From assembly GCA_009733715.1 (NCBI GenBank), contig WMKJ01000044.1, forward strand, positions 38,284-102,283: a DNA stretch of 64,000 nucleotides, read 5' to 3'. Below, piece by piece: positions 49,040-61,189 of this stretch. Both the position numbers and the translations under genes were made by a program. The first letter of the stretch is position 1. Every line of letters starts with the position of its first letter. Below the pieces are notes generated by a model that ran no database searches, was not told the origin of the DNA, and saw only the letters and a program-made list of their open reading frames with translations. The DNA is from Herpomyces periplanetae. Taxonomy: Eukaryota > Ascomycota > Laboulbeniomycetes > Herpomycetales > Herpomycetaceae.

Positions 49040-49110
49040 GCGTTGGTGGTTTAGTGGTAAAATTCGTCGTTGCCATCGACGAGCCCCGGGTTCGATTCCC
49101 GGTCGACGCA
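49040..49110 (+). tRNA. tRNA-Gly (anticodon GCC), copy 2
   Basis: 71 nt, identical to copy 1 except two bases in the anticodon stem, which becomes CGTCG/CGACG. The A-T pair of copy 1 is a G-C pair here, so pairing is kept. A T4/T5 run about 13 bases after the end (TTTTCTTTTT) can stop RNA polymerase III. Confidence 0.97.
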
Positions 49111-49122
49111 ATCACCTAAACT

Positions 49123-49133
49123 TTTCTTTTTCC
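49123..49133 (+). terminator. RNA polymerase III terminator
   Basis: TTTTCTTTTT a few bases beyond the second tRNA-Gly; the first tRNA has no T-run of its own, which suggests a shared transcript. Confidence 0.7.
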
Positions 49134-49294
49134 TCCATCCCTGAGGATTGAAGCTTAAGGATTTTTTTAAAAGAAAATAGTACAGTAACCAGGTTTGAGG
49201 ATGATCATTTTACCAAGCGGTTAGAGGGTTACTTCACTTGTTTTTATCGTTGAAGTACATTGGAGGAATTTCCATATAGAACGCACAAGGTGAA

Positions 49295-50103
49295 ATGCCG
49301 GCAAAAACTTTTGATAAGATTAGGCGGCAAGTGGTGCGAAAGAAGGGAAAAATAACGGGATTGCACGAAAATAGTCGGGACTGTAAAAGATTGCAACGGG
49401 CAGCAGCGCGAGAAGAACGGATTGCCAAACAAGGTTTACAGCGGGAACAGAAAATTCAGCCGTTATGTTAGTGACTGCATGAGGTTTGGGTAATTGTGCT
49501 GGTGTGCGATTTTATGGAATAAGTAAATAGTTTGGGGGTGAAGTTAACAGTTAACATGACAATGAGTAAAATGACGGATGTGTACGTGGAATTTTAGTAT
49601 CGCGAGTTACGGCGTTTTACGCAGCAGTCAAGTGTGGACAGGCTTCGGGTGGATCGGGTGGACATGAATCAAAGGAAGCAGTGCGGGCATGGACGATGGA
49701 ACAGATTCATAAGCTTATCAACGAGTAAGTTGAGGATAATGTTGTAGAGCGTGCGAATGCTTATAGGTTGGGGGATTGTGATGAGGAATAATATGGATTT
49801 ATACATTGACAATCAAACAGATTTATCTGTCAGAAGTCGCTTGAACTGGACGATTTACGCAAGTCAAAACGACCGGGACGGCCGCCTACTTCACGAGAAG
49901 TGCACATAGCACATGCTATTGAGCGGGAAAAGCAAGAGTTTGAATCTGGATACTGGATACCTGATGTACAATCCAGCGATAATTTACGGGCATTTTTAAA
50001 GTGGAATGGTCAGTGGGGTAGTTTAGTTACGATAAATTTTATTCGGGTGAACTCATCTGGAAGTACTTACCCTTCAACATTTCCACCGAATGGTCTTTCA
50101 TAA
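49295..50103 (+). CDS. tma16: Ribosome biogenesis factor Tma16
   Basis: Three exons, 49295-49466, 49598-49724 and 49821-50103, give 193 residues. The order of conserved blocks matches Tma16: a basic start MPAKTFDKIRRQVVRKKG, a short LHENSRDCKRLQRA, then ELDDLRKSKRPGRPP, then GYWIPDVQSSDNLRAFLKWNG with the family's W-N-G ending and a final beta strand TINFIRVN. Tma16 associates with late nuclear pre-60S particles. The third exon starts at 49821 and not at the later AG, because only that choice keeps phase. The start lies 185 bases from the tRNA pair. Confidence 0.86.
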
Positions 50104-50861
50104 TATTTGACTACTTGGGATCAGTAAAAGGCACTGTGGGTTGCCTTTAAACATATTATTGATGTAAACATTAGTTTACTCAATTCTAATGGACTAGTAA
50201 ATGTCATTTTTTTATGATACGGAACGAGGTGGTCTAGAGACATAAAATTGAGTATTTAAAAACATTGAAGAGTATTAAAATTTTGTGCAAGATAATACAT
50301 AGATGAAGATTGCTAATTTAGACTTAAGGAAAGGTTGAACTATGTTAAGCATATAAAAAGATGTTATTGTCACTTGAGAGTGTATACATGTAATAAGGGT
50401 GTATTCGACTGTAGAAGATAAGGACTGGATGGATGAAAAATATGGAAGTTGAATTAAAAACATGGTAAAAAGTTAGAAGAGGTGCAGTTCAGAGAGTTCA
50501 CCAAAAGTCAAAATCCAGTATACATAACCAGTGGTAGTTATACGATACGATAGAGGCCCGCTGCTCATTCAAGCACTAGACAAATGAACACCAATATAAG
50601 CAGAACAAGAAAGGCGGATTTACTAGGATAAAACAGATGCTCTTGAAAAATGCGGAAACAGTATTTATGAAATAAGAGAAGTGAAGAAGATTTAAGGATA
50701 ACTCGGCTAATTATTGGACCAATAGCAGATAAATCCGCACAAGTATTGGGACGAGACGATGGAGGATAAAGAAACGGACGGGGAAAGCTTGTATTAGGAT
50801 GTATAGATTATGAAGCGGGGAAAAAGGAAAATGGGAAGGATGAATAGGAGTAATAAATGAG
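50104..50861. other. Convergent 3' regions tma16 / cho1
   Basis: About 760 AT-rich bases; no gene or RNA recognised. The minus frame 50275-50463 has no recognisable content. Confidence 0.5.
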
Positions 50862-51823
50862 CTAAATTTTGGGGATATGAATAGTTTTGCTCATCATAAG
50901 ACAACCGTGAAGTACGAATAAACCAACAACAGGAGTCATTTCCCACCAATTTTCTCGGCCGATTTTTCCACCGGGTAAATCGTCCAGTATCCAACCATTG
51001 TGAATCCAGAAGGCCATGGTAAAGTCTATAAGTAGAGTGGAAGGGATTGGAAAGCCTTCGAAATACTTGGATTTGCCCGAAGCACTTTTAGGAAGATATT
51101 GTACGGTAACGTTGAATCGAGCAAGTCTAGTAAGACCGCAGAGGACGAAGAATGCAAGGCAAATAGTGTCGAGAAGACTTCTGAATCCTATGGAAAACGC
51201 AAGAACGGCCGGGGCTACGCCAAACGATATCTGAAGTTAATGTTAAACAAGAAAGTTTAGGAGATGAAAGCAGTAAGCGAAACATGCAACAAATGATGGA
51301 AGGAAAGTGAATCATCATAGAACCAACCAAATCGGCTAAAGAGTCTAATTCTTGACCCAGTAAGCTAGACTTTTTTCTCCATCTGGCAACTTTTCCATCC
51401 ATAAAATCGAAAAAGAGACCTAATGACATCGAGAATATTGATAGGTAAAGCATTTTCAAGTTTGTAGGGTCACCAGTGCAGTATTGAAGACAATAGAATA
51501 TAGACATGATACCGGAAAATCCTGAAAGAGTATGGTTTTGTTAATATAAAAAGGAAGGATGGATCAGGTCAATTGAGTAATAGAAAGGACTGGAAAAGAA
51601 AATGGTGATAGAATAGAGGCGTACCATTGAATTCGGTGATGAGATCTGCTAGATGTAAGGCACTAGAATTAAGCAGAAAGGGTATTAGAAAGGTGGAAAA
51701 TAGATAAAAGAGTAATGGCAAGCGTAGAAAATGTTACCGAATCATTGAAAAGTGACCTGAATCATTTCGTAAAAGTTGAGCCTGCTTGCTCTGAGCTGAT
51801 GGCAAAATTACCCGATTTAACAT
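50862..51823 (-). CDS. cho1: CDP-diacylglycerol-serine phosphatidyltransferase (phosphatidylserine synthase)
   Basis: Four exons, 51823-51738, 51662-51625, 51521-51328 and 51230-50862, give 228 residues. The CDP-alcohol phosphotransferase signature DFMDGKVARWRKKSSLLGQELDSLAD fits DGxxAR(x8)G(x3)D(x3)D; I quote it as DFMDGKVARW plus LGQELDSLAD. The rest matches fungal Cho1: GHFSMIRALHLADLITEFNG before the signature, then ISFGVAPAVLAF, and an ending with membrane spans. It makes phosphatidylserine from CDP-DAG and serine in the ER membrane. The second exon is only 38 nt. The protein starts unusually close to the catalytic core (about 24 residues before GHFS), shorter than the budding yeast form, so an upstream exon may be missing. 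Confidence 0.92.
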
Positions 51824-52791
51824 GGGAAGTTAGCTTTACAACTTAACGTATACCCATGCTTAACACGAGTGGTATAGACGATGGAATTACACTTTAAGGA
51901 TTCATTTATGTCAACTGAATCATTGGATCTCATGTTTTCATGGCTGAGTCTGATCAAATGCTTATCTTTAATCATTTGTTTAAAAACGCGTAAAATAATA
52001 TCGTCAAAAATAATATAAATTTGATATGAATGTGGTAACACGATACTTCGAGACGGTGATGAATTTGAACAATCTTATGGATAAAGAAGCTGCATTGAAA
52101 ATACTGCGGAGATAAAAATATCGATAAAACGAGCAATCTCGAACTTGAATATCTTCGAATCTACCTGAATCGTGTATTCGAAATATCTTTGTTCGTTCAG
52201 TCTCAAACATCGTCAAACTTTTCCTTTCCCGCAGGCGTTGTGCGAACTGCACCGCCCACTGCGCCACACCTCTGCGCCGCCCGGGCCAACTTCGGTTCAG
52301 AAAGCACGTGATTGTTGTTTGTGGTATGACGTATGTTGGGGGCACTGCGGGTGTATTGTGAAAAGCGTAGATCGCGAGAAGAGCAGATGGTGAGCAGGGC
52401 GGGTTGAGTCAGTTTGGAAATGGCAGACTCCTAAACATCTATTATGCGAATGATTTAAGGGGAACATCCACCCACAAGCGAGATTTATAGGTTGGATTCA
52501 ATTACTCGAAATTAGATTACATTATTATAAAAGTAGTATTGAAAAAGAGCCCATGAGAACAATACGAGAAAGTCGCATGGCACAAGTTTAGAGATTTTTC
52601 GGCCTGGTAAACTTTGTCGAGTAAGATTATCTAGTGCACAGATAAGGTGGAGTGAAGAAAGGATATGTTGATAATCCAAACACAAATCAGGCCCTTGAAA
52701 CAGTACCAAAAGTTTCCAATCCTTGTTAGAGCCGCCGGAAAAAAACCCTGAAAAAGAGGGTAGAAGAAATAAGAGAATAAACACTATACGC
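51824..52791. other. Interval between cho1 and mam33
   Basis: About 970 bases. A GC-rich island with CACGTG at 52305-52310 and a CCGCCCGGGC core lies around 52250-52310, surrounded by AT-rich sequence; it may be the cho1 promoter. The minus frame 52004-52345 spans it but lacks recognisable content. Confidence 0.5.
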
Positions 52792-53850
52792 TCATTTAAC
52801 ATATCCTTGGACTCGGGACAACCAAGAAACATACTCCCTCTGTTCTTTCCAGTCTACGTATTCCGGGATAAATAAGGCCAACTCAGTTCCTATCCCTCTA
52901 TCTTCCAAAAATTTCACCATTAGTAATTGCAGTTCCTCATCCAGATTATTGAAAGGAGGCCCAGAGTAAACATCGTCTTCGCGGAGTGATCCTTCAGGAA
53001 CATGAGAAAACGAATCAATCATGATATCGCCATCCTCAGCTATAGCAACAATATGTAAGAATCCAGGTTTGTCAGGTCTTCGAATTTCAATGTCCAGTTT
53101 ACAAGGAAACGAAACGTTTTCCATATCATCAGTAGACTCTTCAGCCAATTCATCCCGGCTCCCTTGAGTTGACTGAGGGGCGTTTGCCTGGGAACTGGAA
53201 CCTTGAACATCATCAGGTTTATCCAACACGCTCGGATCCATTTCATCTTCGTAAGGCTCACGAGGCTGAACATTATCGATATCAGAAATGGAGAATTTAA
53301 CGGAAATTCTGCATTGATGAACCTTAGCCGCAGAAATTCAGATTGAGCCAACAAATTGTGAACTTACGATTCATCCTCGAATTTTCGCGTCAAAGTTACG
53401 TCTTTGAGGCCTGGAACATCTTGGATCTACTTTAAATGTCAATATGTAGGCTACACAGGAAAAAATCACGTTAAATTTTACCTCGAAAGGTGATTTTTCA
53501 AGATAAGCCTTTATATTCGAATTATAATCATCTGAATTCGCCGCGTTTTTCTCCATTTGAATTTCACTTTCGATTTTAGTAACAATTTGTTCCGTGACAT
53601 CTAAATTAAAAATTCGCCGGTTCTCACGTCAATCAATTGAAAAGGATCGCGTTAGAAGAAAGCTTCACGTACCGTTAAAGCGTTTAGAAGCAATAGAAAT
53701 CCTAGAAATCTGAGTGGCGTGATTATTCCGAGAAATCCATTTAGCCAAACCGGATAGATTTGTTTTATATGTAAAGAAGTGTCTTCGTGGAGTGCGACAA
53801 ATAAGTCCTCTAGCTAACGAAGGTAAAAATGCGGGCAAAGAAAAGCGCAT
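52792..53850 (-). CDS. mam33: Mitochondrial matrix acidic protein Mam33 (p32/C1QBP family)
   Basis: Four exons, 53850-53673, 53600-53482, 53426-53368 and 53308-52792, give 290 residues. The basic, Ser/Arg-rich N-terminus (MRFSLPAFLPSLARGLICRTPRR) looks like a matrix-targeting peptide. The mature part follows the p32 pattern: VPGLKDVTLTRKFEDE, then SVKFSISDID, an acidic linker, then YSGPPFNNLDEELQLLMVKFLEDRGI and a C-terminal EYVSWLSRVQGYV helix. p32 proteins form doughnut trimers in the matrix; in yeast Mam33 assists mitochondrial ribosome assembly. The junction before IQDVPG was chosen by phase over an AG six bases later. Confidence 0.93.
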
Positions 53851-56800
53851 TTTTTCCGCGCGCTGATACGACAATCAAAAAAGAACTAGTCGAATGAAAT
53901 TACGAAGAGACGAAATTAAGTCTGTTCCAAAGTTGTCACGAAAGGTAGGATGGGGGAGTTCCAAATTAGCCAAAGTGTAATTTATGCTTGAAATCCTAAC
54001 TTTGAGATCATGAAAAATGGTGAAAGATTCCAATAAGACTCGAAAAGGTCGTGATCGCGTCTTGCTGAATTTTCTTCTGCGCGTCAATCCCGAATGTTGT
54101 CAGCAAATCCTTCGCCCCGTCTGCCCTACACCCGCACCTTGAAAATCTGCCAAGCCCTAGACTCGGCCCGGTTGCGGGAATCTTCGGGAAGTTTGGTTTG
54201 CGTGGATGCCGATGCCGTTGTAGACTCGGGAAGTTTGGAAATTTTTTTTAAAAAGTGGATTTCTCTTGCCGATCCCACGATCTTCATTCATCGCAAAATG
54301 CTAATTCTAATCTGTTCTATCTACAGATTTACCATGTATCTCACATCCAGTACTTCTACTCTACTGGATTTATCTCAATTTCACATTCAACTTTGCATTA
54401 ATACCAGTTTCACTTGACGTTGACTTGACCAACCTTACGTACAACTTATTCATCCTATACATTTTCCATTTTGTCTAGTGAATTGTAGCACAACCCTTTG
54501 TTCTTTATCATACTTGGAATTTCAATCTAATTCGACTACCTACTACATGTTTAGTATCTTTAATATAATACGCTTTATACCGTAAAATCGATAATTGCCG
54601 TTTATACTTTACTCTACTGCTCCAATACTAACTCTCTCTTATTAATCAAAAACTACTACCTATACCTTTTACTTTTATTCATTCACTTTGTATACAACTT
54701 TCCATAGAATCTATTCGGGTTACTACGTCTGATAACCCTTATTTAAGTTTTCAACAATTTCCTGAACTTCAAAATTAACCAATGCAATACACAAATTTGG
54801 TACACCGTCTCTGATTTTATTTAAGGTTATCTGGCCAACATCACCATAGAATAATCCTTAAAATCAAACCATGTTCTCCAATTATCATCTCATATTTCCA
54901 ACAGTCTTATTCAAGTTTCTCTTATATTTATCTAAATAGTCAACAATATATAAATTCTCTACTATATGACAACATATATGTGCCCAGTTCCTACTTTTAT
55001 ATACTATATCATTATTAAATCTAAATTTCAACCATCTTGTAACACATCAATCCCTAATTTTCAAACTGCTCAACTTCAAAAACACATCCCACCCGCCTAT
55101 ACTGAACCCTCTCATCAGTTAACTAACACAAAATCTTTACCATCTAACACAATTTACACCAACTAATACCTCTAACCTAAATCTTTACACGCATAGAAAT
55201 TTGTATCAGATGGGCACGCGGATTACCTATAAACTTGTATCCTCGAGTAAAAATAATTTCACCGTGGGCAATCTCAAGATTTATTCGTACATATTAGGCT
55301 CAGTATCATACCCATACCTACTTGCATACCAGTGTAAACTTGACATTTAAATTAACCTAAAAGATTACAATTATACTTAACATATCATTCACACTTGCCA
55401 GTAAAAGGTGTTCCAAGTCTAACATTCAGTACGATGCATGAATCCTATATATTTGAAAGTTGGCTGGTTGTATAGAGATTTTGAAATCTCAGTCCATGCT
55501 AAGTTATTCCGAATACCTATAAAATAAACCTATCACCAGCGGTCCATAATCTAGCCAACAGTTGTTTCAAACTTGCTATTCCGAGGAGTGATGTCATTTA
55601 ACTTTTTCAGTGAGGTTTTTTCACATTATTTTTGCTCCGTAGAAAGTTTACGTCTCTCAAGTGAGCGTAAAAAGAATACCATCTCACTAGATGAATTTTC
55701 TCACTTATCCTCTACGAATAAAATCTGCTCAGAACTTGCTTAACCATTAATGTATCGTTTTAATTTAAAAACTATTCCCGCTAGCTTACATGTTAGTTGT
55801 ACGTTAGTCTGTTAGAGATCATACTGACCAGCTAATAGCAGACTGCTTTTAAACTTAGCATCATTCTCTCTCGTCTATCCGCTTAAAATTAGTTGTAGTA
55901 CGTGCTCCCCATTTTTTCCAAAAGATCATTCGTTGATACGTTTGAATAGGTTAGATGTAGACACGTACAAGGTATCCTTAAACTTACAGGAGATGTACGG
56001 GAAATATCTTATCTTAAACGATCATTTAACGGTAATATTATACCATTAAAACGTTAATATCAGCCGTTATTATCAAACTCACAAATCGAGCGATCCTTGG
56101 CTGGTAGTCTTGTCTTACAACTTGGTAAACTTGATAATAAATCATCCACTTAACTGAACTCGGTATTTTTTGCAAGGGTAAATAGCATTCTGTTCCGAAA
56201 CAATAGCCTTAAACGTCACTTATGCTTAGGTCCTACGATTTCAAAAATGAATTTTCATCGTGAATTAACTTGTCAGCGCTGATTCATAATTTGTATTGTT
56301 GGAAGTATGCAATGCTTTCGAATCAAGAATCGTTTGCCTGGGAAGGATTGTTATTACAATTAACCAGTTAATTATTAAAGGGTTAACCAGTTAATTCGAG
56401 ATATTCGCCCTTAATCAATATTACATTTTTCCAGGACGCAACAAATATTGAACGTAGACACCTTGTCACTGCTAACTAAATTCGGAACGGTTAATTCTAG
56501 GCTAAATTTGTGCGATATTCTACAAAATAAAGCATGATCTGATGGATAATTTTTTTTACAATGTATATTAGTCAAGTCGTTGCATATATATCAAGATAAA
56601 ACTGTTTCTTTTATAACTTAAGACTGTTCATATTAAATATGTGTCTTACCGTAGCATAGACTGTCAATGTTATCCATTACTAGCAAACTTTGAAAGAAAC
56701 TTTTGATTAAATAGGTGATTCAAGACTTACCTATCGGGGAATAAAACTGCCTGAATAATCTATCGTTTTCTCGTAGTAAATATTTTGAAGTTTTGATGAT

Positions 56801-59800
56801 TTTCGTGAGAAACAGTTTCTCAAGATCACTTAATTTACATTTAACCTACCCTGTAGGTTAAATATGTAATTATCCACATATGAATTACGGATTGATTATT
56901 CTACATACTGCGGACGTCTGCTTTACCATTGTACAAATGATTATCGTGATAATTGGTCTTTGATCAGCTGTGGAAGGTTACCTTGGAAATAATTTAATGA
57001 AGAGTAAATCATATCCTTTGGACAATGCCCCAACTGGAAAAGACTCATTGGCAATTTTACTTTTTAAAGATCCAGTGATCCTTTACAAATTACGTTTTAG
57101 TGGACACAAATGTTCAAACATGATATCGTTGATAAAAAGAACAATCTATATCGCATTTCGGTTAGTTTTATTCCCATTCCCATGTAGAATAATCTTTAGT
57201 AGCTATGTTAGAGGAACACAGGATTAAGTCTCTACTTGATCTTCCACTCTGATGTTTTCAAAGCTGTGGGAAGAAATAGTATGAAAAATTAGCTCTTGAA
57301 TTAAAGAATGATAAAGCAACACCTTCTCGGGTACCCACTGCAATAACTTCTTTGAAAAGGCTAAGTATGCAATCCTAAACTCTTTTGGCAACAGTACACC
57401 TACTAGAGCTCAAATTTACTCATGTTTACTAGACTTGTTGTATCGCCATCGCAGGATTTACCACACATTTTATCGATACTACGTAGTTCCAATAGGGAAT
57501 GCCTTCTAAACCTTACAAAAAACATACTTACTATTACAAAACTGACGTCTGAATTTAATCAAGTCCGTTTCACGAGTTATGAGAGTAATCAACCAACCAG
57601 TTTACCACATATTATCCATAAATAAATGTATTCAAAGAGAACATCTCATATTCCACTCATGTGTACGGTCCCCTCGCGGAATACTTTCCCGATGACCAAG
57701 TTAACTACTTTGGTAGAGAATATATTTGGAAGAATTTGGCAACGTACAGTACTCAGGTAAAAGACTCTATTTCGGTTCAGAAGATAATTTAATACCTTAA
57801 AGTTAGCACTTAATAACTTATCTTTCCAAACCTGATCCTAATGGGCTCATCCAGATAACAGAAGTAGCTTCTCCAATCAGTTACGAAGGAACGTCCATCC
57901 ACTCCGCCGTTATCACTGTCATCATAATAATTCAAAAAATCCCAGAGTTCAGCTTAAGGTGAGATGTATTGTGTGGAATAAATCTGATTCGGAAGACATT
58001 CCTTCATGTTCAAATCATCCATCTAAGCACGTTATCGAATATGATTCCTCCTGATAAGACAGAATTATTTCCTTGGTCCAACATACCACATATATTTTCG
58101 TGAACGAAAATTTGGGATAGGTTAATTTAACTGATGTACAGTGGCTACCCGTTAAAGTGTTTTGCTTGCCATGAGCATTGTGAAAAGCTTCACAATGGGT
58201 AAAACATTTAGAGGTCACCGAATATCATGCTTTAACTTGGGGACTGAATATCCAGTAATATTTCCTCGACTAAACTCGGTTTAGTGTACGTTACGCTATG
58301 GTCTGTAAACGGAAAAACCCTTCCTATTATAATAAATTTCGTGCATTGGATTAATACCTCCTTGGTTTCCTCTATATTATTCTAGGGGTGAATCCCGTGT
58401 CTGCAAGAGTTGCTATTAAAATTTACTCTATTATAGATTATATTTTACATGTTAACCGCGTTCTTCTAGTGCGCTTCCTTTTCTCCTCCTAGATTTTTAA
58501 TCGTTACTGAACTGTCAAAAGGTTTTAGCATGTTTTTATATGGATTTATCGAGCTATATAATTTAGCCATATTTACCTATCCCTGTTGACGTCACAAGAA
58601 TAATGAAAGGACGAGTGGGAAGTTTTGTAGGCAAATGTGACAACCGACAGCACGCCGATTCGTTTGCCGCTGAATAGACAAAAGTTATCATTGTATCCTT
58701 GTATGTCCACGTTTACGATTGTTTGAAGGTGTTTCGTTTAAGTCTTGGTTAATAAATTTCGCAATAACTTTGTCTTTGCTACATTCTCCATTACTACATG
58801 CACGAATGAATTCCTTTATTTGTATAATTGTTGTATAGCCTGATCTGAAGGCTGTGTATTGATGTGTCTTGCACCGGGTACTATCTTCTTATTTAATTTG
58901 GTCGGAATATGATCCATCGTGTATTTCGTTCCGAATATTGACATGCGTCAAACACTAGCGACTTTGCCTCATCCCTCGAAGATCCATCAATCAATTAATG
59001 TATATGAAAAGTTAACCCCTCTAGCAGAATCCATGAAAAAACATTGTGAAATCTTAAGGTCCTGGAGATCATACAAGATTGAATCAAAATAATTTATTCC
59101 GATAACAGTTATGCAGTTTAAAATATGAACGTCCCATGCAAGAAATTTATACCTTTAAAAATTGACTGGGTAAATGCTCATATATAGCTATACAACTCAT
59201 CATAGAATGGATAAAATAGAATTTACGGAGAGGTTAAAATTTTGAACATGAAAAATTGTAATGATGAACTAAAGTTGGAAGCTGAGAATAGGGTAAAGCG
59301 GAGAACAAATCAACATCTATCGTACAACACATTTAACTTGTTGCTGTGCTGGATTAGCTGATTGTAGAATTCCTCATTCCTTGTTTATTCAAGCTTAGAA
59401 TAGTTATTTCTAAGGTGCTGGAAATCCAAGTTTTGCCCTATTGGAACATTTCCCAACTTCCAGAAAGATCCAGGACTCAGCCTTAAAACAGTGGGTCTGA
59501 CGGAGATATTCCGTTTTGGGTAATTGGCTTTGGCAAGGAATGTTTCTGCGGTTGCGATTGCGGTTAAGTCTGTTTCTGCGTCTGCCTCGCCTTCTGCCTT
59601 GCCCCAATTTTCTCGTTTGGTTTTTTTTCCTCTTCCTCCCAATTCTTCACTCTACTTACTCTTGTTCTCTGGTAAATGGTTTACTAAACACCACTTTTTC
59701 TTCTTATTTAGTTGGTGTTCCATCCCCATTCCGCGAGGATTCTCTAAGCAAAACTTTCCCTCCTACTAGTGTCACTGTAATTAGATCTATCCCATTCTCT

Positions 59801-59900
59801 CCTTCAAATTCCCATCTTCCCAACTATTAATTCCATCGAACAAATCACCACAATTTTGCCTTTACCTCCAAAATACCTCAAACCCAATTATCTTATCTTC
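53851..59900. other. Long gene-poor, AT-rich region
   Basis: About 6 kb without a gene I can support. The first 400 bases are the mam33 promoter side, with mixed frames. Short open stretches with protein-like composition occur (for example about 57656-57790, reading YGPLAEYFPDDQVNYFGREY, and about 58936-59087), but they lack context and could be remnants of decayed genes. Most of 54.4-59.4 kb is low-GC with stops in all frames. Confidence 0.5.
56359..56399. repeat. Two copies of a TTAACCAGTTAA dyad
   Basis: The 12-mer TTAACCAGTTAA (inverted TTAAC/GTTAA arms around CA) occurs twice within about 40 bases, the second copy following AAAGGG. The same 12-mer is found at 39300. Candidate binding site; function unknown. 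Confidence 0.5.
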
Positions 59901-59979
59901 AATTTTACCCTCGCTCTCCCCCCCGAAAATACAGCTTCCACTAATAAACATCTCCAACTTGTACACTATCATCATGTTT

Positions 59980-60545
59980 TCTACTTATCCACTTTCATTA
60001 TAGCTTTGTAAACCCATCCAATTAGCCATCCAGGCGCTATCATATAATGCTGAATACAATCGACAAGCTAACCTTTTTCCAAGGATTGTTCCTGTTAACA
60101 TAGTCGCGGCAAAGCAAGGCCTTTCAGTTCTGCTGGATTGTTCCAGCCCTATTGTATCCTATCTTATGAAAACATTTCTGTAAGTTTGTTAAGTAGCGTT
60201 AAAGTGTTTGTGCTCGTCAACCTATGCTTAATACCGCTCAAGTCTTCCAATATTTTCCTATACCCCCCATCGTGAATTCGACTAACAAGCCATAATCGTC
60301 CGACAAAATATTCTCCCTTAAAAATAACCTTTTAGTTGGCATACGCCCAAAATTATTGATAATTAAACGAATATTCACTGTAATCATTTACATCTTTTCC
60401 TACTATATTTAGTCACATACAGGTACGGATCTTATTTTGATGAATTTTATCATTTCAGTTTCGTACTAATGTCTGGTCTTCGCTTTAAGGGTTACCGAGA
60501 TAGTCACCTCCTCAAGAGGATTCGTCAACAACAATATCTAGTTTA
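59980..60545 (+). CDS. Possible multi-exon gene, unidentified
   Basis: Low confidence. The plus strand from about 60031, after an AG, reads ALSYNAEYNRQANLFPRIVP and continues VNIVAAKQGLSVLLDCSSPIV to about 60180, ending before a GTAAGT-like donor. A later stretch ending with a TAG near 60545 reads MSGLRFKGYRDSHLLKRIRQ. Both have coding-like composition and lie between splice-like signals, but no family is recognised and the link between them is not proven. It would lie about 0.65 kb upstream of the polyketide synthase. Confidence 0.2.
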
Positions 60546-60626
60546 GTCTTACAACAACTCAAAAGAAACTTTTGCACCATTCGAACCTTCGAAACACATC
60601 AAAACAGCAACCCATTATCTTCCCAA

Positions 60627-60836
60627 TTACCTTTTCCACACTGCTTTAATCAATTCAGTTAGTCCGTTCTCCACCTTGTCATATCCTTCATAGTTTTTGC
60701 ATAGCTCTACAAATCGCAATGTGTTTCTATATTTAAGTTCTTCTCTCTCACCCCTTTTCCTTCGATTGACAACTTTCAAATTCATCTTCTCCATCTTTTC
60801 AGTTATCACCTCTGACAAGTCATTGTCTGATAGCAA
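60627..60836 (-). other. Short open frame, coding-like
   Basis: About 69 codons with charged, helix-forming content (EKMEKMNLKVVNRRKRGERE, then LRFVELCKNYEGYDKVENG), ending at a TAA. There is no ATG at its left edge, so if real it is a last exon. No family recognised. Confidence 0.2.
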
Positions 60837-60883
60837 TTAAAACTTATCCATCTTTAAATAATATCCAAAAGTTTATCTCTGTT

Positions 60884-60922
60884 ATACATATATATATTCA
60901 TATATATATATATATATATACA
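60884..60922. repeat. (TA)n microsatellite
   Basis: About 18 TA units with one interruption (TTCA), about 270 bases upstream of the polyketide synthase start. Confidence 0.9.
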
Positions 60923-61189
60923 TCGTCAACCTATACATTCAACTGTCAACTCCCTTCAACTCCCAGGTCTTCTCATTTCATTGACCTTGTCTGTATTTCT
61001 GATCGCCTTCATCCTCTTTTCGAATAATCATTTCATCTCCTACATATAAAATATCTCATCTTCCATTTCAATTCGCTTGACTCATCAAACGCTAAATGAT
61101 CTATTCTTGCATTCTTTAAATCAGTTTATACTAACCTTACTCTCTAGTGTATAACATTTTAATTACCAGTTCTCCAAACGTTCAAAATA

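Noticed and set aside
52220-52310. tRNA-like GTGGCGCAGTGG on the minus strand
   Set aside because: No matching B box (GGTTCRANNCC) and no cloverleaf; it lies in a GC-rich promoter-like island.
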